From: Gemmatimonadota bacterium
GTDB lineage: Bacteria; Gemmatimonadota; Gemmatimonadetes; Longimicrobiales; Gaopeijiaceae
Reading direction: 5' to 3'
Length of the DNA stretch: 64,000 nucleotides
Assembly: GCA_028874905.1 (NCBI GenBank)
Contig: JAPPGZ010000092.1
Location: forward strand, 111,452 to 175,451
Shown piece by piece: positions 18,835 to 27,675 of this stretch; position 1 is the stretch's first letter; every line of letters begins with the position of its first letter. The notes beneath the pieces were generated by a model, which had not been told where the DNA came from, did not search any database, and was given only the letters and a program-made list of their open reading frames with translations. The position numbers were made by a program, and so were the translations under genes.

Positions 18835-20572
18835 ACCGAACCACTCCTCCCACGATGGTGGCGTCGACACGAGCGTCGGCCAGGTCCTCGTCGGACACGG
18901 TAAGGATGTTGCGGTCGATGACGACCACGTCGCCCAGCTTGCCGACCTCGAGCGAGCCCTTGTAGTGCTCCTCGAAGGCGGCGTACGCGTTGTTGATCGT
19001 GTAGCTGCGGAGCGCCTCGGTGCGCGTCATGTTCTGCCCCGGGTAGTAGATCGACCCGTCGGCGGTTTGGCGGGTGACCGAGGAGCGGAAGCTGGCGAGC
19101 GGATCGATGTCCTCGACGGGGACGTCGGTGCCGTTGTTGATCGGTACGCCCGCGTCGAGGAAAGAGCGCCACAGGTAGGTCCGCTCCTCCGCGCGGGTGT
19201 CGCCAAGGCGGATCGGCACCCATGGAAAGTCCGAAGTGGCGTGGACGCCCTGCATGGAAGCGAGCACGCCGAGTTCGGCGAAGCGGGGAATGTCGTCGGG
19301 GTGGACGTGCTGCGCGTGCTCGATCCGCCAGCGGAGGTCGTCGCGCGCCCCGGCCGAGTCGAAGACGGACTCGTAGATGTCGAGGACCTCGCGGTTGGCG
19401 CGGTCGCCAATCGCGTGCGTGTTGACCTGGAAGCCGTGTTTGATGGCGACGTGGGCGGTGCCGGTGATGTCTTCCACGGTTTCGAGGACGAGGCCGGCCG
19501 AGCTGGGCATGTCCTCGTAAGGCTCCAGGAGCCAGGCGCCGTGCGAACCCAGCGCGCCATCGATCTGACGCTTGATGGAGCGCACGGTCAGGTAGTCGTC
19601 GCCCTCGGACGGCATGTAGTAGTCCCCCAGGCGCGCGTCCATCTCCTCGTTGGACTGGCGGCGGACCATGATGTATAGGCGGACGGGGAGCGCACCCTCG
19701 GCCTCCATCTCCTTGAGGCGGTCGATGGTTCCGAAGCCGGTGCCCGCGTCCTGGAACGAGGTCACGCCCTTGGATAGCGCTTCTTCGGCGGCGAGCATCA
19801 CCTCGCGCCGGAACTGGGCTTCGATCTCTTCCGCCGTGCGGCCCAGCTGCGAATCGGCGAAGGCCGCGGATACCGGTCCCTGGGCCGTCTCGCGCAGGAG
19901 GCCGGTCAGTTCGCCGTTCTCGTCGCGGACCAGCTCACCCCCCGGCGGCGGTTCGGAGTCCCGGTCGTAGCCGCCGAGTTCCATCGCCAGCGCGTTGGCG
20001 AAGGCGGCGTGCCCCGACGCGTGGCCCAGCAGCACCGGGTTCTCCGGGCTGACCGCAGTGAGCGTGGCGTGGGTCGGGTTGCCCTCCACGACCGGGTCCG
20101 GCGGCCGGTCCCACTTCTCCTGGTGCCAGCCGCGACCGCGGATCCACTCCCCGGGCTCGGCGTCCGCAACCGCGTCGGCGACCATCTGCACGATCTCGCC
20201 CCAGTTGGCGACGTCGTTGAGATCGAGGATGGTCTTCGAGTTGCCGAGGCTCATGTAGTGGCCGTGCCCCTCGATGAAGCCGGGGGCCGCGAACCGGCCG
20301 TCCAGCTCGATCACCTGGGTCTGTGCGCCGATCAGCGGGTCGATATCCGTGTCGCTGCCCACCGCGACGATCCAGCCGTCGTCGATCGCGACGGCTTCGG
20401 CCATTGTGTTGTCGGCGTCGACGGTGGCGACGATGCCGCCGCGGAGGACGAGGTCGGCGCCTTCGCGTGTCTCGCAGGCGGCCAACGGAAAAGCGGCGAG
20501 GACGAGCGCGAAACACCTGCTCTTCGGTGCGGCACCCCAGCGCGCGACCGCGCCCTGCCAAGAAATGTACAC
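18824..20572 (-). CDS. Amidohydrolase family (YtcJ-like), lipoprotein; GTG start
   Basis: LAAFPLAAC lipobox; FIEGHGHYMSLG; metal-dependent hydrolase architecture. Confidence 0.85.
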   Translation of the reverse strand: MYISWQGAVARWGAAPKSRCFALVLAAFPLAACETREGADLVLRGGIVATVDADNTMAEAVAIDDGWIVAVGSDTDIDPLIGAQTQVIELDGRFAAPGFIEGHGHYMSLGNSKTILDLNDVANWGEIVQMVADAVADAEPGEWIRGRGWHQEKWDRPPDPVVEGNPTHATLTAVSPENPVLLGHASGHAAFANALAMELGGYDRDSEPPPGGELVRDENGELTGLLRETAQGPVSAAFADSQLGRTAEEIEAQFRREVMLAAEEALSKGVTSFQDAGTGFGTIDRLKEMEAEGALPVRLYIMVRRQSNEEMDARLGDYYMPSEGDDYLTVRSIKRQIDGALGSHGAWLLEPYEDMPSSAGLVLETVEDITGTAHVAIKHGFQVNTHAIGDRANREVLDIYESVFDSAGARDDLRWRIEHAQHVHPDDIPRFAELGVLASMQGVHATSDFPWVPIRLGDTRAEERTYLWRSFLDAGVPINNGTDVPVEDIDPLASFRSSVTRQTADGSIYYPGQNMTRTEALRSYTINNAYAAFEEHYKGSLEVGKLGDVVVIDRNILTVSDEDLADARVDATIVGGVVRYER

Positions 20573-20603
20573 TTTACTTTACCTCATGTAATGTACGCTT
20601 TAC
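20564..20603. repeat. Direct repeat AATGTACRCTTTAC (20564-20577, 20590-20603)
   Basis: Two 14-mers with one mismatch, overlapping GTG start/short intergenic gap. Confidence 0.7.
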
Positions 20604-20608
20604 AGTAC

Positions 20609-21784
20609 CTATCCACCCTGCGACGCGTGCCACATGGCCAAGACCTCGGCCTCCTGTTCTGCGGTAATCCCCGCCCTCAGTTCCGCCTGGCGCTCCGGCG
20701 GCCGCGAGAAATGGAACTCCAGAGTCGCCGCTGTCGTGTCGGCCAGCGACCGGAACGTCAGCCCCTTCTCCACCTCCGGCGTGAGGTCGAAGCGGGCGAA
20801 ACCCTCCGCACCGTCACGCGCGGGGCGCCATACCGGCATTTCGCCGTAGGGGCGCAGCCCCGCGTTGATCGCGAAGTCGGTGTCGACCCAGGTGAAGGTC
20901 GTCTCGGCGGTGGTTACCGCGCGGATCCCGTACAGCAGCTCGGCCATGGGACGCGGCGTGCGCGGCCCGACCACGTTGTAGGTGCCGGACTCGCCCGCCT
21001 CGGCCATGCGCACCAGCCAGTCGCCGAAATCGCGCACGTCGATGATCTGCACCGGGTCGGTGCCGTCGCCGGGCGCAAGTACCTCGCCGCCCCGATGAAT
21101 CCGCACCGGCCAGTAGGTGAAGCGGTCGGTCGGGTCGCCGGGGCCGATGATCAGTCCGGGCCGGAAGACGATGGTGCGGTCTTCGCCGAAGACGTCCCGG
21201 ACGATCTGCTCGGACACCGCCTTGCCGAGTCCGTATGGCAGCCGCTCGGCGCCCGGTTCCACACCTGCCAGCTCGTGGGTCCACACCGGCGCGTCGCTCG
21301 TCATGGGGACACGGCTCGTGTCGGCGTAGACCGACCTCGTGGACACGAAGATGTACCGTTCGCAGGTGTCTCTCAGCAGGTTGGCGCTGGCTTCGACCCA
21401 GTGCGGGGCGTTGGTCGCCGAGTTGTCCACGACCACGTCCCAGCTTCGGCCTTCCAGCGCGGTGAGGTCGCTCTCGCGGTCGCCGACGAGCTTCTCCACT
21501 TCAGGGAAGAGGTGGGCGTTCGTGCGGCCGCGGTTGAAGAGGGTGACTTCGTGGCCGCGCGACAGCGCGTACTCGACCTGGTGGGGTCCGATGAAGCCGG
21601 TCCCGCCGAGGATCAGGATCCTGAGCGGCCTCGCGGCCCCGGGCTGGCCCGCACCCTGGGACCCCGCCGCGGGGCCATCTCCTTCAGCCGCGCATCCCGT
21701 GAGTGCGAACGAACCCATCCCTGCCGCGACCGCGCCTCCCGCGGCCGCCGTCGTCTTCAGAAAGTCACGCCGATTCGTCCTCAT
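20609..21784 (-). CDS. NAD-dependent epimerase/dehydratase with Tat-type signal
   Basis: NRRDFLKTTAAAGGAVAAG Tat motif; ILILGGTGFIGPHQVEYALSRGHEVTLFNRG. Confidence 0.85.
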   Translation of the reverse strand: MRTNRRDFLKTTAAAGGAVAAGMGSFALTGCAAEGDGPAAGSQGAGQPGAARPLRILILGGTGFIGPHQVEYALSRGHEVTLFNRGRTNAHLFPEVEKLVGDRESDLTALEGRSWDVVVDNSATNAPHWVEASANLLRDTCERYIFVSTRSVYADTSRVPMTSDAPVWTHELAGVEPGAERLPYGLGKAVSEQIVRDVFGEDRTIVFRPGLIIGPGDPTDRFTYWPVRIHRGGEVLAPGDGTDPVQIIDVRDFGDWLVRMAEAGESGTYNVVGPRTPRPMAELLYGIRAVTTAETTFTWVDTDFAINAGLRPYGEMPVWRPARDGAEGFARFDLTPEVEKGLTFRSLADTTAATLEFHFSRPPERQAELRAGITAEQEAEVLAMWHASQGG

Positions 21785-21860
21785 TCCCGCCTTCCTTGTT
21801 TCCAGAGTGTGTCGGCAGGGGGCGGCAGCGGCCCCGGCCTTGATGAAGCCAAAGTGCGGC

Positions 21861-22670
21861 TTACAGATCCCGCCTGCGCATGTTCACGTATGCCAGCCCC
21901 AGAAAGAGTACCACGTAGGCCGTCGCCGCGACCAGCGGGATCCACAGATCCGGGTACACCAGCAGGTCCTGGCCGCGTTCGGCCCGCGCGGCGTTGGTGC
22001 GTGCCAGCACCTCGGGGTAGTACAGACCTGTGTTCGTGATCGTCTGGTACAACTGGGCGGGCAGGAAGTCGAAAAAGCGCTCGAGCGCCCTCCACCGAAT
22101 CGAAAGCAGTTGCGTGACGATCTGCTCGCAGATGAAATAGAGGAAGAGCAGACCCAGCCCGGCGCCGGCGGCCCGAACCAGCGCCGAGATCATCAGCGCA
22201 GCCGTTCCCCACAACAACAGCGCGACGACGAACCCCAGCATGTAGTTGAAATCCATGGGCTCGACGAGGCCGCCGCCGCCTCCACGCGGGTTCGGGGCCA
22301 CTTCCAGGACGCCGATCACCGTCGGGATCGCGATGAAGACCGCCATCATCGGCACCAGCAAAAGGACCTTCGCCCAGTAGAACTGCTCCTTGCTCAGCCC
22401 GTCGATGACGTTCTGCCGGGCGGTCCGCCACCGAAACTCAGGCGCGAAGAGCAGGATCATCAGGGCCGCCAGGAAAACCGGCCCCAGGTTGATCGCGGGC
22501 TCGATGATGCCCCTCCAGGCGTCGGGGAACGAAGCCTGCGACGAGGGGCCGCCCGACGACAGGGTCGCGATCGCGTTGAACACGGTGAACACGCCCAGGG
22601 TCACCCAGCACGCGGGGCGTTTGACCGCCTTGAGCATCTCGATCCGCACCAGGACGCCGAGCAGCCTCAC
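21861..22670 (-). CDS. ABC-2 type transporter permease
   Basis: 6 TM helices; GTG start overlapping (GTGA) the ATPase stop. Confidence 0.8.
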   Translation of the reverse strand: MRLLGVLVRIEMLKAVKRPACWVTLGVFTVFNAIATLSSGGPSSQASFPDAWRGIIEPAINLGPVFLAALMILLFAPEFRWRTARQNVIDGLSKEQFYWAKVLLLVPMMAVFIAIPTVIGVLEVAPNPRGGGGGLVEPMDFNYMLGFVVALLLWGTAALMISALVRAAGAGLGLLFLYFICEQIVTQLLSIRWRALERFFDFLPAQLYQTITNTGLYYPEVLARTNAARAERGQDLLVYPDLWIPLVAATAYVVLFLGLAYVNMRRRDL

Positions 22671-23602
22671 GACGCGAACTCCGTGAGCGACGCCTGACCC
22701 GCACCTTCGTCCTCGCCGGTGAGGTCCATGAAGGCGTCCTCGAGGCTCCGGTGCCGTCGCGCGAGATGCGAGACGTAGATCCCCTGGCCCGCGAGATACC
22801 GGTTGAGGGCCGCGAGGTCGTCCGAAGCCAGCGCGACCACCAGCCCGTCGTCGGACGCGCGCACGGACGTAGCCTCCGGGAAGGCCTCCAGGGCCGCGCG
22901 CAACAAGTCGTCGTCTTCCGCACGCACGACCGCGGTAATCTCGCCGCCGACGATCTCCGCCACCGTCCCGGTGCCGACAACCCGACCCTTCCTCACAATC
23001 GAAACATGCGTGCACGTGCGTTCCACCTCCCACAGGAGATGGCTCGACAGGAAGATCGTCTTTCCGCGGTCGGCCAGCAGCCGGATGATGTTGCGGACCT
23101 CCTTCATCCCCTTTGGATCCAGGCCGTTGGCCGGCTCGTCGAGCACGATCAGCTCGGGGTCGTTCAGCATCGTGGCCGCCAGCGCAAGCCGCTGCTTCAT
23201 GCCCAGCGAATAGGTCCGAAAGCGATGCTTGCCGCGCCCGCGCAGCCCCACGATGTCCAGACATTCCTCGATCCGCGCCTTGCCGATCCCCTTGATCGCC
23301 GCAGCGATCCGCAGATTGTCACGGCCGCTGAGGTAGGGGTAGAAGTTCGGCGTCTCCAGCGTGGCCCCGACCCTGGCGCGCGCGGCCAGGAGTTCACGCG
23401 GGGCGCCTGCGCCGAAGAGTCGAAAACTCCCCGCTGTGGGCTTGATGATGCCCATCAGCATCCCGATCGTCGTGGTCTTGCCGCTGCCGTTCGGGCCCAG
23501 GAAGCCGAAGATCTGGCCCTGCTCGACCGTGAGCGAGACGCGGTCGACGGCCAGGACGGCCGGGAAGCGCTTGGTGAGCTCGGTTGTCTCGATGACGGGC
23601 AT
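22667..23602 (-). CDS. ABC transporter ATP-binding protein
   Basis: Walker A GPNGSGKTT, signature YSLGMKQRL, Walker B LIVLDEPANGLD. Confidence 0.95.
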   Translation of the reverse strand: MPVIETTELTKRFPAVLAVDRVSLTVEQGQIFGFLGPNGSGKTTTIGMLMGIIKPTAGSFRLFGAGAPRELLAARARVGATLETPNFYPYLSGRDNLRIAAAIKGIGKARIEECLDIVGLRGRGKHRFRTYSLGMKQRLALAATMLNDPELIVLDEPANGLDPKGMKEVRNIIRLLADRGKTIFLSSHLLWEVERTCTHVSIVRKGRVVGTGTVAEIVGGEITAVVRAEDDDLLRAALEAFPEATSVRASDDGLVVALASDDLAALNRYLAGQGIYVSHLARRHRSLEDAFMDLTGEDEGAGQASLTEFAS

Positions 23603-23628
23603 GTCAGCCGGTTGTCATCACCGCCACG

Positions 23629-24522
23629 TCAGGGCGTGACGGTCACCCGCACGTAGGCGTTCGTCCAGCAGCACTGGTCGCCACCGGTGCTGTCGTTCGC
23701 AGCCCAGTTGTCGATGCGCGCGCGCAGCACGTACTCGCCGGGCTCGCTGAACACGACGCTCGCGGTGGCCTCGCCGGTGCCGCCTTCCACCACGACGCGC
23801 CTGGGATCGACCGTGACTGCGCCGGCGGGTCCCTGGTGCTTGAACCAGCTGAGGCCGACGTTGACGACCTGGTTGACCATGTCGTCGGGTGCGCGGACCG
23901 ATACCTCTTCCGTCCACACCGTCAGCGTGAGCGGCTCGCCCACCGTGGCGGTGCGCGGCTCCCCCCACACGCCCTGAATGTGCTGGCCCGCCGGCCCGTC
24001 CGGGCTGAACCGCACGACCGGCGACACCGATCCCATGGCCCGCGGCCCGTAATCCAGTTGTAGCGCCGGGATCCCGACGCGCCCCGGGGTCGCGTTGGTG
24101 TATCCGTTCGCCGTGATCGTCCACACCACCGCCTGCTCCCCGTCCTCGTAGGAAGCCGGCACCGTGACGTGGAAGACGCCCCGGTCCCTGCGCGGACGCA
24201 CCGGGAAGTGGGTGGGCTGCATGCCGTCGAACTCGGCCGGCTCGATGAAGTTGTCGGGACCGACCGGGATGTCGAGGACCTGCTCGCTGTTCAGGTTGAA
24301 GAACCCGAACGAGAGCGTGAAGGTGCCGTCGTCGTTGCGGTACCAGCCCTCGAAGAAGGGGGCCACCTCATCCCCCTTGGGCAGGATCGGGGCAAGAGGC
24401 AGCCGCTGCCGCTCCTGGGCGTGCAGGGACACGCCCGCCGCCGCACACACAACGAGCACGAGGAGCGGCGCCGGCAGGATCCTCGCGGCGGCCGCAGTCC
24501 GCGCCACAGATGGGCCGTGCAT
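23629..24522 (-). CDS. Secreted protein of unknown function ('APFFEGWYRNDDG' family)
   Basis: Signal peptide; paralogue of 43778-44872: VAPFFEGWYRNDDGTFTLSFGFFN...QPTHF...VVWTITANG. Confidence 0.75.
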   Translation of the reverse strand: MHGPSVARTAAAARILPAPLLVLVVCAAAGVSLHAQERQRLPLAPILPKGDEVAPFFEGWYRNDDGTFTLSFGFFNLNSEQVLDIPVGPDNFIEPAEFDGMQPTHFPVRPRRDRGVFHVTVPASYEDGEQAVVWTITANGYTNATPGRVGIPALQLDYGPRAMGSVSPVVRFSPDGPAGQHIQGVWGEPRTATVGEPLTLTVWTEEVSVRAPDDMVNQVVNVGLSWFKHQGPAGAVTVDPRRVVVEGGTGEATASVVFSEPGEYVLRARIDNWAANDSTGGDQCCWTNAYVRVTVTP

Positions 24523-25913
24523 CAGCGGCTGTCGGTGCCGTCGTTGCCGTTGCGGCTGCTGTCGTCTTCGCTGTCGGTCGCGAGCTTGGCTTCCCGCTCC
24601 TCGACCAGCTTCTGGTAGCCTTCCTCGGTCAGGTGCGTGACGGCGATCCACGCGTGCGACATCTCGTCCATCGTGCGCGAGCCGCGCGCATACCAGATCT
24701 CGGGGTCCGGCGTGAGTTCGTTCTCGGCGGTGTTGTCGTACCATCCGGTCAGCACGACCACGGTGCCCGTCGGAAGGAGCGGCGCGACGTCGTCCTCGTA
24801 GATGTAGCTGTGGTGCCAGCGGGCGTCGAAGTCCGTGACCATGCTGATCAACTCGATATCGCCATCGGGGTACACCGCCTGTATCGACATCGCATGGAGG
24901 TGCACGTGGCCGTGCGGCTGGTAGCTGTCGATGCGCACCGGGTGGTCCCACCGGTGAAAGCCCTGGGTCATCGCGGTCCCGCCGGGCGCCAGCGCGATGT
25001 CGCCCCGAAGCGGATAGAGGCGCAGGTCCTGCTGGAACTCCGGCTCATAGCCCTCCTCGTGGAACCAGACGCCCAGCTCCACCTGGTCCCCCGGCACGTC
25101 GTATCCCATGGGGTAGTAGTGGGCGTCCCATTCGATCATGTCGTCCGCCTTCAGGAGCCGCGCGGCATCGCCCGGCACGATCTCGCCGACCTTGCCCATG
25201 GCGTACTCGGACAGGCTCTGGATGCGCCGGTACTGGCCCTCCTCGTTGAGCCGCAGGAGGCGCGGGATCGCGTGATGGACGACCTGCCGGCCGGCCGGGA
25301 AGGACGGACGCGTCTCGAACGCCATCGCCCACTTGTCCTCGTCAAGCCCGGTCGGCATCCGCGGACGCCACCAGGTGTCGCCGCCTTCTGCGGGCACGTC
25401 GAACGGCTTCGACTTGATCACGTGATCGGGCGGGCCAAGGATGTCCTCGAGCTGCCATTTCTGCTCGTTCGGCCACTCGATCGGCGGCGGCAGGTCGGCT
25501 GGGTCCCCCTCGGGCGCTCCGGCGTCCACCCACGCCACGACGGTCTCGATCTCCTCGTCGGTCAGCCGCCAGTCGTCCTTGATTTCCTGGATTCCGACCC
25601 CTGTGTCGAGGTGGTACGGAGGCATGAGGCGCTTCGAGACGAGATCTCGCGCACGCGATGCATAGCGGCGTACCTCCTGGTACGTCATGAGCGACATGGG
25701 ACCCACGGACGCCGGCCGGTGGCAGATCTCGCAGTTGGCCTGGAGGATGGGGGCGATATCCTTCGAGAAGGTCACCCCGTTCCCGTGCGCACGGCCGTTG
25801 GCCGCGGATTGCTGTGCGGCGACGGGAAGGGCGGTCAAGGTCGCCGCGATGGCCAGGGCCAGGACGGCCGGGGGGGTTGACATGCGGCCGGGTCGGACGT
25901 GCTGGCTGCGCAT
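24522..25913 (-). CDS. c-type heme protein with Cu type II monooxygenase-like C-terminal region
   Basis: VTFSKDIAPILQANCEICHRPASVGPMSL; HGHVHLHAM; overlap TGATG with 23629-24522 gene. Confidence 0.75.
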   Translation of the reverse strand: MRSQHVRPGRMSTPPAVLALAIAATLTALPVAAQQSAANGRAHGNGVTFSKDIAPILQANCEICHRPASVGPMSLMTYQEVRRYASRARDLVSKRLMPPYHLDTGVGIQEIKDDWRLTDEEIETVVAWVDAGAPEGDPADLPPPIEWPNEQKWQLEDILGPPDHVIKSKPFDVPAEGGDTWWRPRMPTGLDEDKWAMAFETRPSFPAGRQVVHHAIPRLLRLNEEGQYRRIQSLSEYAMGKVGEIVPGDAARLLKADDMIEWDAHYYPMGYDVPGDQVELGVWFHEEGYEPEFQQDLRLYPLRGDIALAPGGTAMTQGFHRWDHPVRIDSYQPHGHVHLHAMSIQAVYPDGDIELISMVTDFDARWHHSYIYEDDVAPLLPTGTVVVLTGWYDNTAENELTPDPEIWYARGSRTMDEMSHAWIAVTHLTEEGYQKLVEEREAKLATDSEDDSSRNGNDGTDSR

Positions 25914-26070
25914 GGGCAGGGCCTCCTTCAAGAGCGATCGCGCGGAGCCGCCCCGTTTCCCGCGCGCCACGCACGGCGCGGCTCCGATCCCACCTACAAT
26001 GCGCCCGCGATGGTCGGCAAGGCAAGCGGAGGCTTCGTGGCTTCCCGGCGAAGCCGACCGAAGCCGCGCG

Positions 26071-27489
26071 CTACCGCCGCCACACCCCTACGCCGTCCTC
26101 ATAGCGGATCTCGGTCCCGTACGGCCGTGACAGCGCGGCGAGGTGCTCGATGATCTTGCGGCCCAGCTCCTCCGGTGCGATCCGAGGGGTGCCCCGGCGG
26201 CCGCGCGGTGCCTTCCAGCTCAGCTCGATCGGGTGGAAGACGATCTCGACGACCTCGTCGCCCTCGAACGTGGCCACGGGAACAACGCTCTCGTACCACT
26301 CGGCGCCCGTCGGGAACCCCGTGGTGGGGTTGCCGTCCTCGTCCACCCGGAATCGCGTGTCGTAGATCTCCGACGCGAGCCGGTCGAGCGGGATGCCGTA
26401 GCGGTCGCGCTGGTCCGACGGCATCGGGTCGATCGTCTCGTTCTGGAAGATGAAGTTGGCGAGCGAGTAGAAGATCGGGCGCCCGTTGTAGATCTCGACC
26501 GCGCGGAGCTGGTGCGGCCCGTGGATGACGAACGTGTTTGCGCCCGCGTCGATCGCCTGCCGCGCGAACTCTTCCATCCACGGCGGTGGCACCTGTGACG
26601 CGTTGCCCGGCTCGTGCGAGTGGCTGTTGACGACCACGTAGTCGGCCTGGTCGGTGGCGTTGCGCACCTCGTGCAGAACACGCTCCCGGTCCACATCGTT
26701 CAGCGACACGATGCTGCGGTCCTCGTCCCCTGGATGCACGGTCGAGCCGAAAACCCGCACGGGCCCGTCCTCGTCGTCCGAGAGATCGCGGCCCTGCCTG
26801 CGCGCGACATCCCGCAGCGCGGCCATCGTCTCGGGGGACCCCTCGTGGCGGGTGCTCAGGCGCAGCGGGTTCAGTCCCGGCCGTCCCTGCACGGTGGGTC
26901 CGGCCCTTCCCGCGCGCGACATGGGCGTGAACGTGGACGCCATCCCGATCAGCGCGATCCGTCCCTTCGGCGTCTCCAGGTACCCGGGACGGCTGGCCCA
27001 CCCCAGGTTCTCGCCCGTCCCGGAATGGATGAGCCCCCACTCGTCCAGCAGCCGGTTCGTGAGCCGCATCCCCTCGACGCCGTAGTCTGTGGTGTGGTTG
27101 TTGGCGTTGTTGAAGAGGTCGAAGCCCATGTCGACCAGATCCCGAAGCGTCTCGGGCGATCCGACCTCGTAATTGCCCCCGTTCTCCGCCGCCGGCCAGC
27201 CCGTGAACTCCTGCAGCCGGAACACCGACTGCTCCAGGTTCATGAACGCCGCGTCGGCCGCGCGAATGATGTTGGCGAGTTCATGGAAGCCTTGGTCCCC
27301 CGGATGATCGAACGGCGCCGTCCGCCGGTTCATGATCACGTCCCCCACCGCTGCGAGGGTCCAGCGAGTGTCGGGTTGGATGGGCGAGCGCGACTGCGCG
27401 TGGGCGTTCTGCTGCGCCGGCGGGCCGAGCATGGATGCGGCGACGAGGAGAAGGGTCGGGGAGACGAACCTGGACGGGCGGCGGCGCAT
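26071..27489 (-). CDS. CapA-family (poly-gamma-glutamate synthesis-like) metallophosphatase, secreted
   Basis: LAAVGDVIMNRR...FMNLEQSVF...FNNANNHTTDYG...VNSHSHEPG. Confidence 0.85.
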   Translation of the reverse strand: MRRRPSRFVSPTLLLVAASMLGPPAQQNAHAQSRSPIQPDTRWTLAAVGDVIMNRRTAPFDHPGDQGFHELANIIRAADAAFMNLEQSVFRLQEFTGWPAAENGGNYEVGSPETLRDLVDMGFDLFNNANNHTTDYGVEGMRLTNRLLDEWGLIHSGTGENLGWASRPGYLETPKGRIALIGMASTFTPMSRAGRAGPTVQGRPGLNPLRLSTRHEGSPETMAALRDVARRQGRDLSDDEDGPVRVFGSTVHPGDEDRSIVSLNDVDRERVLHEVRNATDQADYVVVNSHSHEPGNASQVPPPWMEEFARQAIDAGANTFVIHGPHQLRAVEIYNGRPIFYSLANFIFQNETIDPMPSDQRDRYGIPLDRLASEIYDTRFRVDEDGNPTTGFPTGAEWYESVVPVATFEGDEVVEIVFHPIELSWKAPRGRRGTPRIAPEELGRKIIEHLAALSRPYGTEIRYEDGVGVWRR

Positions 27490-27540
27490 GGGATCCTCCT
27501 TGGGGCACGTGCTAAGATCCTTGCTAATCGCTGGGGTCGG

Positions 27541-27636
27541 TTCGCGAATGGCAAGTGCAACCCTGTTCGCACTAGCGAAACCCAACCCTCGGGGGTCCCA
27601 TAATGGGACGGCGGTGTGCATAATGCGTTGTGCACA
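27541..27636. promoter_or_regulatory. Divergent intergenic region with four symmetric elements
   Basis: TTCGCGAA (27541-27548); TTCGC-ACTA-GCGAA (27566-27579); GTCCCAT-A-ATGGGAC (27595-27609); TGTGCA-N10-TGCACA (27615-27636). Confidence 0.65.
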
Positions 27637-27675
27637 ATGCGGTGGTGGCTGGCCATGACTGGACGGGATCGAAAG

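Noticed and set aside
20009-22039. 676-aa plus-strand ORF
   Set aside because: Antisense to the amidohydrolase and the Tat epimerase, both well supported.
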